Program-made: the position numbers and the translations under genes
IMG/VR virus record: IMGVR_UViG_3300017613_001540
Coordinates: 1-55,233 of that record
From: a virus
Length of the DNA stretch: 55,233 bases
Reading direction: 5' to 3' (one strand)
In this document: in pieces, positions 8,218 to 15,854 of the stretch
Layout of the letters: each line of letters opens with the position of its first letter
How positions within the stretch are numbered: position 1 is the stretch's first letter
The notes under the pieces: generated by a model
Database searches by the model: none
Told to the model about the DNA's origin: nothing
What the model saw: the letters and a program-made list of their open reading frames with translations, nothing else

Positions 8218-8704
8218 CGCTGAATAAGCGGGCCATGACGAATACCTCTCCCCATAAGCGTCACGCACCATAACAATACGGGCCGTATGCGGGGCGTCAG
8301 AGGAAGGACGTAAAAGAGCCATTTAACACCCTACCTATATGCGGGGTTGGAGAAAGCACCCCATGTATAAGAGTAATGAATCAATAGCTGCCCATACCAC
8401 AGACCACCCTATATGAAGACCCGAGAACGTCAAATACAAACGTACCCGATAACGCATTATATGTACCCAACGTCACGCCCCTACGAATTCCCCTAAAAGT
8501 TTATAGTCATCGGTATACGTAAAAACGTATAGCCAAAACGCAAGTATAAAAAATAATATCAAATACTTACGCACCAAACGAAGAATGGAGTAAGTCATAT
8601 CAGTCACCCCTATGTATACCCACCCCACTAATTGGCGAGATACGATAAGACTCGTATAAGCTATATAGATAACATACCTACCAATAAGAACGCTAAGTAC
8701 GTCG

Positions 8705-8752
8705 TAATCGTAAACATTAAGCTAAAGCTTATCGTAAACGTAAAGCTAAACG
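8705..8752. repeat. Hexamer-phased degenerate repeat (about 8 units)
   Basis: Eight consecutive hexamers TAATCG, TAAACA, TTAAGC, TAAAGC, TTATCG, TAAACG, TAAAGC, TAAACG follow the pattern T(A/T)A(A/T)SS with one exception (TAAACA). The run lies inside the gene-free region. It could be a set of protein-binding repeats or an unwinding element. Confidence 0.5.
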
Positions 8753-9091
8753 TCCAAGTATCGTCTAATAAGAATAACGGTAAACGTTAGAACGAACGTA
8801 CCGTATGCCAACGCCAATACAACGCTAACCAAACGCACCAACCAACGAACACCCCCACCAGGACAACAGCAGAGGTAGAGCAGAGCCCATCGATGTATTT
8901 ACATGCATGATTGGAGACGTCAAGTCATTCGAGTTAAGTTAGTTCGTAAAATGTCAGTATGTCGCTGTTACGCTGTTAGATACGTTGTCTCATGTTACCA
9001 TGCTGGAGAAGTAACCGTGTAGCCATCGTGTCAAGTTGGAGTCGCACATGCTATGATCGTAAGTAAATAGTCAGAGCAGGGCAAGGGCACT

Positions 9092-9115
9092 CCCCCCTCC
9101 CCCCTATCCCCACCC
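9092..9115 (-). other. G-quadruplex-type motif on the minus strand
   Basis: The + strand has C6-T-C6-TAT-C4-A-C3. The minus strand therefore carries four G tracts with loops of one to three bases, fitting the usual G4 motif (and an i-motif on the + strand). Confidence 0.6.
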
Positions 9116-9261
9116 TCCGCACGAAAAAGTCTACAAGCAGTGATGCCAAATGCAGATCCAGTACCACTACAGTCAGTTTCCGTCTCGGGCGCGCGGGACC
9201 AAGTACGACTGTGTTATGAGTCGACGAATCCGTTGCGGTGTAAACTTTTGAGGGACGGAAA

Positions 9262-9346
9262 TTGGTGTGGAGTGGTGTGGTGTGGTGTGGACCGGATTGG
9301 ACTGTTATGACCCGGACTGATCTGGTGTTATGAGGGATGCGGAAAT
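9262..9346 (+). repeat. Pentamer-phased NNNGG repeat
   Basis: Read in steps of five, the sequence is ATTGG TGTGG AGTGG TGTGG and so on, including three tandem TGTGG units, then ACCGG ATTGG, with weaker units (CCCGG, TCTGG, TGAGG) to about 9346. It ends just upstream of the promoter at 9360. It resembles in step size the larger array at 15852-16644. Confidence 0.55.
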
Positions 9347-9359
9347 CCACGGAAATAAC

Positions 9360-9387
9360 TTGACATAAGATGGTGATGTGATATAAT
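9360..9387 (+). promoter_or_regulatory. Sigma-70 promoter with extended -10
   Basis: A perfect TTGACA (9360-9365) and a perfect TATAAT (9382-9387) are separated by 16 bases. TGA directly before TATAAT gives an extended -10. It drives the gene at 9414, whose AAAGGAGG follows. Confidence 0.9.
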
Positions 9388-9413
9388 TAATTTAAAAATT
9401 AAAGGAGGTTGTC

Positions 9414-9815
9414 ATGTTGGGACGTGAGAATGACGGTTGGATAAGGTTCCACTGCAATGTATGTAATGCCAAGAGAACGTCGGAAGAAGGAACGGTCAGT
9501 GGTCGGTTCGAAATATGTGAAATCTGCCTGGCAACGATCGGCGCGGCATTACAGAACGAAGCTGGCGGGCCGGTGAAAACCGCGCGAAAAGAAAAGCCGG
9601 ACTTTGACGGTCATAGAGAGGCGTTGAAAATTGTGGGGAGGATTGAGAATGTCATGATGCACCACAAGCCGACCAATGCGAATATCCGGGAGTGGCATCG
9701 TTTTCATTCGAGGCTGTCGTCTGCCCTCTTACGGTTGATGTCAGACATATATAGCATTATAGTTACTGGTGAGAAAATGGTTGGCGAGACCGTATCAGAC
9801 GAGTTAGAAAAGTAG
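9414..9815 (+). CDS. Zinc-finger-like protein, unknown
   Basis: 133 residues starting 6 bases after AAAGGAGG. The N-terminus has CNVC and CEIC pairs about 20 residues apart (zinc ribbon). The rest is helical with a His-rich middle (MMHHKPTNANIREWHRFH). It is a single-gene unit, with promoters before (9360) and after (9849) it. Function unknown. Confidence 0.75.
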   Translation: MLGRENDGWIRFHCNVCNAKRTSEEGTVSGRFEICEICLATIGAALQNEAGGPVKTARKEKPDFDGHREALKIVGRIENVMMHHKPTNANIREWHRFHSRLSSALLRLMSDIYSIIVTGEKMVGETVSDELEK

Positions 9816-9848
9816 TACGCAGTATTCAAGGAAAACTACGGAAAACAC

Positions 9849-9877
9849 TTGACATAAGGCGGGTTGTGTGTTATAAT
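9849..9877 (+). promoter_or_regulatory. Sigma-70 promoter
   Basis: TTGACA (9849-9854) and TATAAT (9872-9877) are both perfect with a 17-base spacer. The first downstream gene begins at 9901. It probably starts the long run of small genes to 15854. Confidence 0.9.
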
Positions 9878-9900
9878 AAAAATAAAAACAAGGAATGAAG

Positions 9901-10092
9901 ATGAGCCCTGATGTAAAGATGTTGATGCAATTGAAGCATACGTGGTTGATCCGGAAGGCGGAGGAACGAGGGTTAAGCGTAACCGGCACCAAGCGGATGT
10001 TGGCTGGAAGGATCGCCAAGTATGAATCAGATAAGGCTGCTCATGAATGGCGGGTGATAGCCGATGGAGGAAGAAATCATGAACAGGCATGA
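9901..10092 (+). CDS. SAP-domain protein
   Basis: 63 residues. The ATG at 9901 is 6 bases after AAGGA; an ATG at 9895 is too close. Residues 10-45 match the SAP motif (helix-extended loop-helix; LKHTWLIRKAEERGLSVTG then KRMLAGRIAKY), which binds DNA in many nuclear and phage proteins. It is first in the operon started by the promoter at 9849. Confidence 0.75.
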   Translation: MSPDVKMLMQLKHTWLIRKAEERGLSVTGTKRMLAGRIAKYESDKAAHEWRVIADGGRNHEQA

Positions 10093-10321
10093 CGCTATGA
10101 CAGCTTTAATTATTGTAATCGTGTTGGCAGCGTCTGTGTTGGCGGTACTGGGAGGAGTTGTTATTAATGACCGTTTTTCTAAGATGCAAGAGACGCTGTA
10201 TCAGTGTGAAGTATGTAATGCCCAGCTTGAATATGATAACAGGAAGCTGGTTGACCGTCTCGGGGTGTTTGCTCCGAGTGATATGGTAGCGAAGTACCGA
10301 AGAAAGGTAGGTGAAAAGTAA
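10079..10321 (+). CDS. Small membrane-anchored protein
   Basis: 80 residues, start 8 bases after GGAGG. One N-terminal membrane helix (about 7-29, TALIIVIVLAASVLAVLGG) is followed by a polar region with a CEVC pair. The stop overlaps the next start as TAATG. The layout resembles inner-membrane spanin-like proteins but no partner is evident. Confidence 0.65.
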   Translation: MNRHDAMTALIIVIVLAASVLAVLGGVVINDRFSKMQETLYQCEVCNAQLEYDNRKLVDRLGVFAPSDMVAKYRRKVGEK

Positions 10322-10737
10322 TGGCAGGTTATTCGAATCCGGCGAGGTTTTTTGTCGACGCGAACACGACGAAGAAGTTTACGTTCGAGCCGAGAAAGAT
10401 CGCCAAGTTATTTTATGTTCAGGTGCGGTCGAGTAGGCACATTTCGATCAGCATACTGATACCGGCGATGGATGAAGAAGACGCGAGGATGCTTCTCCGT
10501 GCGGCGCTGCTTTTTAAATGCCTCTGTGGGAAGGAGTATAAAAGGAGCCAAGAAGAATCGTGCAAACGGTACGCCACGGATTTTTATATAGAGCAGGCGG
10601 AAAAAGAAATAAAAGCAGCTGAGGAGATAATCAATACTATCGACGGGTTGAAGACGACCGACGTAAAGGTAACAGTTGAAGAAGTTGTTCCGAACCAAAT
10701 GTTTAAGACGGGGTGGGCTTTGAATGATACGATTTAG
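10321..10737 (+). CDS. Hypothetical protein
   Basis: 138 residues, translationally coupled to the previous gene by TAATG. The N-terminal half has beta strands (KLFYVQVRSSRHISISILIPAM broken by a turn), the C-terminal half a long charged helix. Family unknown. Confidence 0.7.
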   Translation: MAGYSNPARFFVDANTTKKFTFEPRKIAKLFYVQVRSSRHISISILIPAMDEEDARMLLRAALLFKCLCGKEYKRSQEESCKRYATDFYIEQAEKEIKAAEEIINTIDGLKTTDVKVTVEEVVPNQMFKTGWALNDTI

Positions 10738-10745
10738 GAGGCATG

Positions 10746-10895
10746 ATGTCAAACTTAGGAGCCAGATTACGAATTAGGAGCATGACAATGCAGAGGGTGT
10801 GTGATGTTTTGATAGTGGCACTCGTGGTTGCGTTGATTGCCTTGTGGATGTGGTTTGGAGTCCGCTTAAGTTTATGGTTTCAGGGGTTGTTTTGA
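10746..10895 (+). CDS. Very small single-TM protein
   Basis: 49 residues (50 if the ATG at 10743 is used), placed 5 bases after TAGGAGG. A basic N-terminus (ARLRIRSMTMQR) precedes one membrane helix (VLIVALVVALIALWMWFG). Its 3' end overlaps the next gene. Confidence 0.55.
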   Translation: MSNLGARLRIRSMTMQRVCDVLIVALVVALIALWMWFGVRLSLWFQGLF

Positions 10896-11137
10896 ACACG
10901 CACGAATTTCATAAAGGAATGCGGGAGTATTTTGGAATTAAGGATGGTGCTGGTGAATACCTGTGTAAGATATTTCTGGAGCACAGAGAAGCTCGTCTGG
11001 ATATCGTGAAGTTAGACGGCTGGCTCATGAGAGAGTTGGGGTTTGATTATAACGTCCGAGACGGGCTAAGTATGAAGCAGGCCATTGTCAAATATTACGG
11101 CGAGGACGCCATGGAGTTCGTGAGAAAGGCGTTGTAG
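10874..11137 (+). CDS. Hypothetical protein
   Basis: 87 residues from the ATG at 10874; a GTG at 10844 is an alternative start. Mostly helical and charged (FHKGMREYFGIKDG, KQAIVKYYGEDAMEFVRK). No family recognised. Confidence 0.6.
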   Translation: MVSGVVLNTHEFHKGMREYFGIKDGAGEYLCKIFLEHREARLDIVKLDGWLMRELGFDYNVRDGLSMKQAIVKYYGEDAMEFVRKAL

Positions 11138-11146
11138 AGGGGCTGG

Positions 11147-11392
11147 ATGAAAGAAAAAACAGAACTTCTAATTGCAGAAATGATTTTGCTGGCTTTAAAG
11201 AAGAATCCGAAAAGCATAAAAAGGCTTGTTGATTTATCTATACAGTATGGGAAGAGTTTTGGGCTAACCAAAGAAATGGTAGATAAGGTGTTAGACCTGA
11301 AGCTGGTTGATTTAATAGAAAAGCCGTTAGAGGAGGCGGATGATGAAGTCCTTGGAGCTAAGGGAGCTTCCGCTGCTGGGAGGAGACAATGA
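11147..11392 (+). CDS. Hypothetical helical protein
   Basis: 81 residues, start after GAGGGG. Helical, with a repeated Lys-rich pattern in the first half and an acidic C-terminal half. It overlaps the next start by 4 bases (ATGA). Confidence 0.65.
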   Translation: MKEKTELLIAEMILLALKKNPKSIKRLVDLSIQYGKSFGLTKEMVDKVLDLKLVDLIEKPLEEADDEVLGAKGASAAGRRQ

Positions 11393-11661
11393 TTGTTGGA
11401 GGAGAGATCAAGTCAGAGATCAAAAGATGTTATGTAGATCAGAAAGTTGTGATTGCGTGCCCGAGATGTAAGAAGACGCTGGTGTCAGACCTGAAGGAGT
11501 ATTATCTAAGCTATCCGTTCGTCGGTAAGACTGTCAGCCTTTATTTTTACTGCAAAGATTGTGAGAACAATAACGACGAGGCTGGGTGGAATGTTGACGC
11601 CGTGGTTAAAAGTATGAGGATTTCGCTTGAGTATGATCCGGAGAAAATTTATGCTGATTGA
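11389..11661 (+). CDS. Zinc-ribbon protein, unknown
   Basis: 90 residues, ATGA overlap with the previous gene and GGAGGAG upstream. CPRC and CKDC pairs 30 residues apart frame a beta segment (VSLYFYC), a typical zinc ribbon. It may bind nucleic acid; no specific family. Confidence 0.65.
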   Translation: MIVGGEIKSEIKRCYVDQKVVIACPRCKKTLVSDLKEYYLSYPFVGKTVSLYFYCKDCENNNDEAGWNVDAVVKSMRISLEYDPEKIYAD

Positions 11662-11857
11662 GTGGCAGAATAAGAAGTTTCCGGTAAGAACCTGTTCAAG
11701 TTGTGAGTATACGTATTGGGGAGGGTGGAAGGCAGACAGAGCATGCCCGAAATGTGGCTTTGCGCACTATGGAGCTTTCTTTGTTTATAGATGGTGCTTC
11801 CTGTGGCAGTGGTTGACGAAAAGTAGGTATCGATGGAAGCAGAAAGGGAACTGGTAA
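11651..11857 (+). CDS. Small zinc-ribbon protein
   Basis: 68 residues; the ATG at 11651 follows GGAG and overlaps the previous gene by 11 bases. CSSC and CPKC pairs 16 residues apart form a compact ribbon, followed by an aromatic, basic tail. Confidence 0.6.
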   Translation: MLIEWQNKKFPVRTCSSCEYTYWGGWKADRACPKCGFAHYGAFFVYRWCFLWQWLTKSRYRWKQKGNW

Positions 11858-12054
11858 TGAAAAAGAAAATCGAAAAATTGACGGCGGCGGTCGAAGAAAA
11901 AAAGAAGATCGTGGAGTTATGCCGGGACGAGTTGCGCGACTTGGTTGATCAGATAAAAGATTTGATCGAGTCGTGGGATAGTGGGATTGAGGGGCTGGAT
12001 GAAGGCATCCGTGCTTTCAGAGACGCTCTCGATGATCTGTCAGAATTTGTTTAA
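11857..12054 (+). CDS. Coiled-coil protein
   Basis: 65 residues coupled to the previous gene by TAATG. It is a nearly continuous amphipathic helix with heptad-like hydrophobics (KIEKLTAAVEEKKKIVELC). An in-frame ATG at 11833 would add eight residues. Confidence 0.6.
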   Translation: MKKKIEKLTAAVEEKKKIVELCRDELRDLVDQIKDLIESWDSGIEGLDEGIRAFRDALDDLSEFV

Positions 12055-12065
12055 GGAGCCGTTAT

Positions 12066-12272
12066 ATGGTAGACTTTAGGAGGGTTGCGATAGCGGATGT
12101 TTTGAAGCATCCAAAGGCGGGGTTAGTATCGAACCAGTCTGGTTTTGGTGATCCGGTACAGGATGAGATCATCGTCAGAGATAAAGACTGGAAACTAATG
12201 AGAGTGCTTGCTTCTGAGTGTGTACGGCCTACAGAAGAAGAACGCAGTTTATATTGGAGGCAGACATGGTAG
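12066..12272 (+). CDS. Small hypothetical protein
   Basis: 68 residues, start after TAAGGAGCC. Beta-type sequence (QDEIIVRDKDWKLMRVLAS) without cysteine pairs. Overlaps the next gene by 7 bases. Confidence 0.6.
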   Translation: MVDFRRVAIADVLKHPKAGLVSNQSGFGDPVQDEIIVRDKDWKLMRVLASECVRPTEEERSLYWRQTW

Positions 12273-12466
12273 AAATCACGAAGCTTGTAACGGATTATAT
12301 TTGGTGCGAGACGTGCAAGATGTTTGTAGACCTTTGGAAGTATGGCTCAATAGAAGACGCAGGGCATGAGGGATGTGACTGGCGATATGTCACGGAAGCC
12401 GAGCTGGTGGAATGTGTGGCTGCTTGTGAGAGGCACGGCTGTTTCCATAAGGAGAGAATCGGATGA
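12266..12466 (+). CDS. Cys/His-rich small protein
   Basis: 66 residues starting 5 bases after GGAGG. CETC near the N-terminus with later HEGC, CVAAC and HGCFH could hold one or two zinc ions. Overlaps the next gene by 4 bases (ATGA). Confidence 0.6.
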   Translation: MVEITKLVTDYIWCETCKMFVDLWKYGSIEDAGHEGCDWRYVTEAELVECVAACERHGCFHKERIG

Positions 12467-12630
12467 TTGATTTTCAGATCGATGTTTTTGTCGGTGAGTC
12501 TGACGACGCATGGGGCTGCATGCTGGACGGTAAGCTTATATGGTTCCCGAAGAGTGAGTGCGAATTCGACGAGGATGACATGACGATATCCGTACCGGAG
12601 TGGTTGGCAGAAAATGAAGGTTTGATTTAA
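12463..12630 (+). CDS. Small acidic protein
   Basis: 55 residues, ATGA overlap and GGAGAG upstream. Very acidic, ending in ISVPEWLAENEGLI, a tail resembling other short phage proteins with a VPEWLA-like end. Function unknown. Confidence 0.65.
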   Translation: MIDFQIDVFVGESDDAWGCMLDGKLIWFPKSECEFDEDDMTISVPEWLAENEGLI

Positions 12631-12641
12631 GGAGGGTGTTT

Positions 12642-13091
12642 ATGTTGGTGATTGATAATGAGAAGGCGGCAAAAATCGAGCGGCTGTCAGATAAGATCTG
12701 TTATGTGTTTGAGCAGATCGTGGCGTTGAAGCAGGCCGATCCGGAGAAGTCCGATGGGGCATGGGAAACTGAAGCTTCGATGTTGATGGCTAATTTATGG
12801 GAGCTGTCTCAACAGAAAGACGTGCATGAAATTTATGAGCTGTTCAAGAATATCTCGAACGCCAGAACTGACAAGTATCTTGTGAGCGTCTATCCGGAGG
12901 TTATGTTGCGGGATAAGATGATCCGGATGATGTTGAAGAACGAGTATAACAGCTTCAGCTCGACATGGTCGGAGGGAAAAGTGCCGACCGAGTCGTGGTT
13001 GAATGGTAGGATGCGTGATTACAGGAGGGCGGTGGAAGACGAGGAGTTGATTAAAAAAAGAAAGGAGATGGAGAGAGGTGAAGGAGGTTAA
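12642..13091 (+). CDS. Hypothetical helical protein
   Basis: 149 residues, start 6 bases after GGAGGG. All-helical and charged, with a central segment DKYLVSVYPEVMLRDKMIRM and a basic C-terminus. Overlaps the following GTG-start gene by 14 bases. Confidence 0.65.
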   Translation: MLVIDNEKAAKIERLSDKICYVFEQIVALKQADPEKSDGAWETEASMLMANLWELSQQKDVHEIYELFKNISNARTDKYLVSVYPEVMLRDKMIRMMLKNEYNSFSSTWSEGKVPTESWLNGRMRDYRRAVEDEELIKKRKEMERGEGG

Positions 13092-13266
13092 AGCGGATAT
13101 TGGAGAGTACCTTAAAGCGCAGCATTCGGAGTTTGTAACTGGGTTCTTGGCAGCACTTTACGATAAGCTTGAAGAGCCGGGACCGTTTAACAAAGACGAG
13201 TACGCTGATGGGTATAAGGAAGGAACGCAGTATAGAAATAAATTAGAGGAGGGTATGCCATGCTGA
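13078..13266 (+). CDS. Small hypothetical protein (GTG start)
   Basis: 62 residues. GTG start preceded by GGAGA; no ATG fits. Polar and helical with a YADGYKEGTQYRN segment. Overlaps the next gene by 7 bases. Confidence 0.55.
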   Translation: MKEVKADIGEYLKAQHSEFVTGFLAALYDKLEEPGPFNKDEYADGYKEGTQYRNKLEEGMPC

Positions 13267-13430
13267 CAGAGGAATTAGGGATCAAGGCGATTATAGCTTT
13301 GCAAGCCACGGCTGGTGTTGTGGAGACCGATGTGCAAGCCAAAGCTGGGTGGAATGCTATGTCTGATAGCGAAAAAGAAAATACAGAGGCTGCGCACAGG
13401 GTTGTGTGCGGAGGTTTCAAGGAGGTGTAA
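13260..13430 (+). CDS. Very small protein, unknown
   Basis: 56 residues, ATG 5 bases after GAGGAGGG. Sequence is helical with an AHRVVCGGFKEV end. It fills the gap between two better supported genes and its own 3' end carries the AAGGAGG of the next gene. Confidence 0.6.
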   Translation: MLTEELGIKAIIALQATAGVVETDVQAKAGWNAMSDSEKENTEAAHRVVCGGFKEV

Positions 13431-13433
13431 GTT

Positions 13434-13658
13434 ATGGTAGAAATAACGGTTTGTCCATTGTTGTTAATCGGACGTACATTGGCTGAATTGCAGCAGATCA
13501 GGGAAGGGATCAAGAAGGATGACCCGAACATTAAAGAATTATTGTCATGTTATGACGAATGCGGCTGGAAGAAGTGTGGGCTTTGTGGCTTCCCACAGTA
13601 TGTAAATGGAGCAAAGGAAAGTGAGTTCCAGCAGCATGTGATGCCCCGATGCAGATAA
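13434..13658 (+). CDS. Cysteine-containing small protein
   Basis: 74 residues after AAGGAGG. Cysteines in SCYDECGWKKCGLCG are spaced to bind a metal. Helical N-terminal half. Function unknown. Confidence 0.65.
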   Translation: MVEITVCPLLLIGRTLAELQQIREGIKKDDPNIKELLSCYDECGWKKCGLCGFPQYVNGAKESEFQQHVMPRCR

Positions 13659-13667
13659 GGAGAGGCC

Positions 13668-14015
13668 ATGAATTTCAAGATTCCGGTTTTCTGGATGGTA
13701 GGTGGGGATGTTGAAATAGAAGCCGATTCTCTGGAGGAGGCGATAAAACAGGCCGAGGATGCGATTCCGGTGCAGGTCAAATACCCCACGTATGTTGATG
13801 GGTCATGGAGTGTAGACAAGGACGCAGCCAGAGAAAAGTATGAGGTGAGTGAACCGATATACGGGTCGCGTGATGGGCAGATATTTGCGAACTGTCCAGA
13901 GTGTGGAGAACGTGTATGGTTTGACTGCCTCGACCGCGATGGTGTGGAGGAGTTTGTTGAATCTGGAGAAGTCTGTATAGTATGCAAAGCGAAAGGAGAA
14001 GGTGATGGACCTTAA
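13668..14015 (+). CDS. Zinc-ribbon protein
   Basis: 115 residues, start after AAGGAGAGG. The N-terminal half is a small alpha/beta unit (VEIEADSLEEAIKQAED), common in phage proteins. CPEC and CIVC pairs in the C-terminal half form a ribbon. Overlaps the next gene by 11 bases. Confidence 0.65.
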   Translation: MNFKIPVFWMVGGDVEIEADSLEEAIKQAEDAIPVQVKYPTYVDGSWSVDKDAAREKYEVSEPIYGSRDGQIFANCPECGERVWFDCLDRDGVEEFVESGEVCIVCKAKGEGDGP

Positions 14016-14523
14016 AGAAGCGCTAAGTATTGTAATTGATCTTGGCAGGGAGAACGTCATGGATGATTTCATTGCTCGGCAAGATTCGGAAGTCCTCATG
14101 GAAGAGAAAAGGCGTCAGGAGATGGCGGTCGATAAAGTGTGCGATCCGTTGTTCGGCGTCGACGCCCTGTTGAATCAGAATGAGCAGCTCGGGAAGAATG
14201 TAAAATGGATGGTCGAGCGTGTTGATAAAATGCATGCGATTATGTGTTATGGGCAGACCGGGACGTGGCAAATCCGGACGAATCAGCTAATGGACGCCGT
14301 GGAGAAGGAACAGTGGTCCGAAGGAGTACCTCCTGAAGCGATGTGGTGCCTGGCGACGTACCTGACGGCTGATGATCCGCCAAGCAAAGCCGTTGCATAT
14401 TTGTGGTTCAACCCAGACGCAATTCATAAGTGGTGGAAAGATCGCAAGGCAGGGAAGGGTGAGCCACTTGTCAGGAAAGTGACGCACTGGAAGCCAATTC
14501 CGCCGCCAGCTGGAGGTGAGTGA
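14005..14523 (+). CDS. Hypothetical protein, DUF551-like end
   Basis: 172 residues; ATG chosen over an adjacent GTG. The helical body is followed by a C-terminal VTHWKPIPPPAG that resembles the HWxPLPxPP ending of DUF551 phage proteins. Stop and next start overlap as TGATG. Confidence 0.6.
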   Translation: MDLKEALSIVIDLGRENVMDDFIARQDSEVLMEEKRRQEMAVDKVCDPLFGVDALLNQNEQLGKNVKWMVERVDKMHAIMCYGQTGTWQIRTNQLMDAVEKEQWSEGVPPEAMWCLATYLTADDPPSKAVAYLWFNPDAIHKWWKDRKAGKGEPLVRKVTHWKPIPPPAGGE

Positions 14524-14801
14524 TGGGAAAGAAAAGCAAAAAGGTTGTCGGCGCTGTAGGAGTGAAGGGGTATGTGATTGAGAAAGCGGTGACTGTGAAG
14601 CATCTGGTGATCGCAAATCATTTCTCGAAAGAAGAAGCGCTGATGATGATAATGAGGCAGGAGCAAAAAGAGGGCCTGCGTGGTGAAGACATGCATCCGA
14701 TTCCGGGAGTGAATATCAAGCATATCGTTATTGACTTCGGGCCTGTGGAGAAGATGTCGAAGAAGTACGATATAGTCGCACAGGAGGGGGTGCCAGCATG
14801 A
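14523..14801 (+). CDS. Hypothetical protein
   Basis: 92 residues with a Lys-rich start (MGKKSKKVVG), coupled to the previous gene by TGATG with GGAGG upstream. Alternating beta and helical segments (KAVTVKHLVIANHF). Overlaps the next gene by 4 bases. Confidence 0.6.
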   Translation: MGKKSKKVVGAVGVKGYVIEKAVTVKHLVIANHFSKEEALMMIMRQEQKEGLRGEDMHPIPGVNIKHIVIDFGPVEKMSKKYDIVAQEGVPA

Positions 14802-15040
14802 ATGACGTGATAGCACCGATAGACGAGTTCGTACCGAAGGAGACCAAAGAGCTGAAGAGTGTAGAGACGGTGGAGTACTCGCTCTGTGTGTTCCAATGCA
14901 GTTGTGGTTTTCACATAGGGCTGGATGCCTCGTATCTCGACGCGGTTGATGATATCCAAGTGCCGTGTCCGAACTGCAAGGTGGTGATAGATACGGCGAA
15001 AATAGAAGAAGGAGGCGGAAATGGCAAAGAAGAAAGATGA
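14798..15040 (+). CDS. Zinc-ribbon protein
   Basis: 80 residues, ATGA overlap, AGGAGG upstream. CSCGFHIG and CPNCK lie about 24 residues apart with two beta strands between, a clear ribbon. Overlaps the next gene by 20 bases. Confidence 0.65.
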   Translation: MNDVIAPIDEFVPKETKELKSVETVEYSLCVFQCSCGFHIGLDASYLDAVDDIQVPCPNCKVVIDTAKIEEGGGNGKEER

Positions 15041-15674
15041 GAAATTGGCATTATGGGCAAGGTACAAGGTGAAGATGCGTTTTAATTACAGGCTCTGTGG
15101 TTCAGTCCCGCAGTCGAAACAGATTGTTCCGTTGTGGCTTCAGTCACGAATGCCGAAGAAGAAGCCTGATGACGCAAAGCCGATCGAGGAGATAGAAAAG
15201 GAAGTACAGGACTCGATCGAAGATACCGTGGAGCGCACGACGCTCGGGTTTCAGATGGATGATGTCGGGCTCTGGGTCAGGGGAGGAACGATCAAAGCCC
15301 ACCTGAAAGACTGTGCGAACCAGATCAAGGATGTTTTGAAGATCAAGGCATTCAAGTCGAAAGTAGCGAATATGGTGTATCTCGAAGATTACAAGGTCTA
15401 CCTGATAAAAGGGAAGAGCAAGGCCTTTAGAGAACCTGACGGTTCGTACGAACAGCCGGTTCATATCATGACGAGGCAGGGGCCGAGGAATGCACTGAAA
15501 GTTATCAACTATGTGGAGAAGCCATCGTTTGAGTTCGTGCTGCTTTTGATGGACCACAAGGAAGTGACGTTCAAGAATCTTCAGGCCATTTTTGAATATG
15601 GCTCGGTTCATGGGTATGGCGGAGAGCGTGGTATGGGTGAAGGCAGGTACAAGTTCACGATCAAGAAAATGTAG
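15021..15674 (+). CDS. Conserved phage-type protein with C-terminal Gly-rich loop
   Basis: 217 residues, start after GAAGGAGG. The sequence has a WVRGGTIKAHLKDC segment, a VANMVYLEDYKVYL strand pair, a MTRQGPRNALKVINYVEKP stretch and a C-terminal VHGYGGERGMGEGRYKF. The glycine-rich end resembles the G-rich loop of RAMP-type ferredoxin folds (Cas5/Cas6/Cas7-like), but that is only a visual likeness. No CRISPR array or other cas gene is present. Function unknown. Confidence 0.65.
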   Translation: MAKKKDEKLALWARYKVKMRFNYRLCGSVPQSKQIVPLWLQSRMPKKKPDDAKPIEEIEKEVQDSIEDTVERTTLGFQMDDVGLWVRGGTIKAHLKDCANQIKDVLKIKAFKSKVANMVYLEDYKVYLIKGKSKAFREPDGSYEQPVHIMTRQGPRNALKVINYVEKPSFEFVLLLMDHKEVTFKNLQAIFEYGSVHGYGGERGMGEGRYKFTIKKM

Positions 15675-15680
15675 GTTGAA

Positions 15681-15854
15681 ATGAAAGATAAGATATTCAG
15701 CTTCAGTGTAACAAAGGAAGGAGATTCAGTAATACAGACCGGCAGACTTGAAAATCTCCAGTCGTTGTATTTCAGCCACTATACGAAAGCGCTTGAATTC
15801 TTACGAGAACGATGTGAAGAATTTGTCGACGAGAACTGTGTTGATCCGAGCTGA
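15681..15854 (+). CDS. Small hypothetical protein ending in the array
   Basis: 57 residues with an AGG a few bases upstream of ATG. Beta N-terminus (KIFSFSVTKEGDSVIQTG) and a helical C-terminus. Its TGA stop (15852-15854) is the first three bases of the first TGACGACGAG unit of the repeat array. Confidence 0.6.
   Translation: MKDKIFSFSVTKEGDSVIQTGRLENLQSLYFSHYTKALEFLRERCEEFVDENCVDPS

Larger units (their letters stand above)
8191..9359. other. 1.2 kb intergenic region with unusual composition
   Basis: No convincing + strand gene lies here. From about 8220 to 8870 the + strand is rich in A and C with many CGTA/ACGT words, opposite to the purine-rich (G and A) coding strand around it. The part from 8880 to 9360 is different again, with a C-run block, a GGTGT-type repeat and no long ORF. 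Two 40-41 residue minus-strand ORFs are discussed as a finding. A replication origin or another cis-acting region is possible but not shown. Confidence 0.6.

Noticed and set aside
7969-8322. 117-residue minus-strand ORF
   Set aside because: It runs antisense through the well supported genes at 7780 and 8002. Only its first third is outside them.
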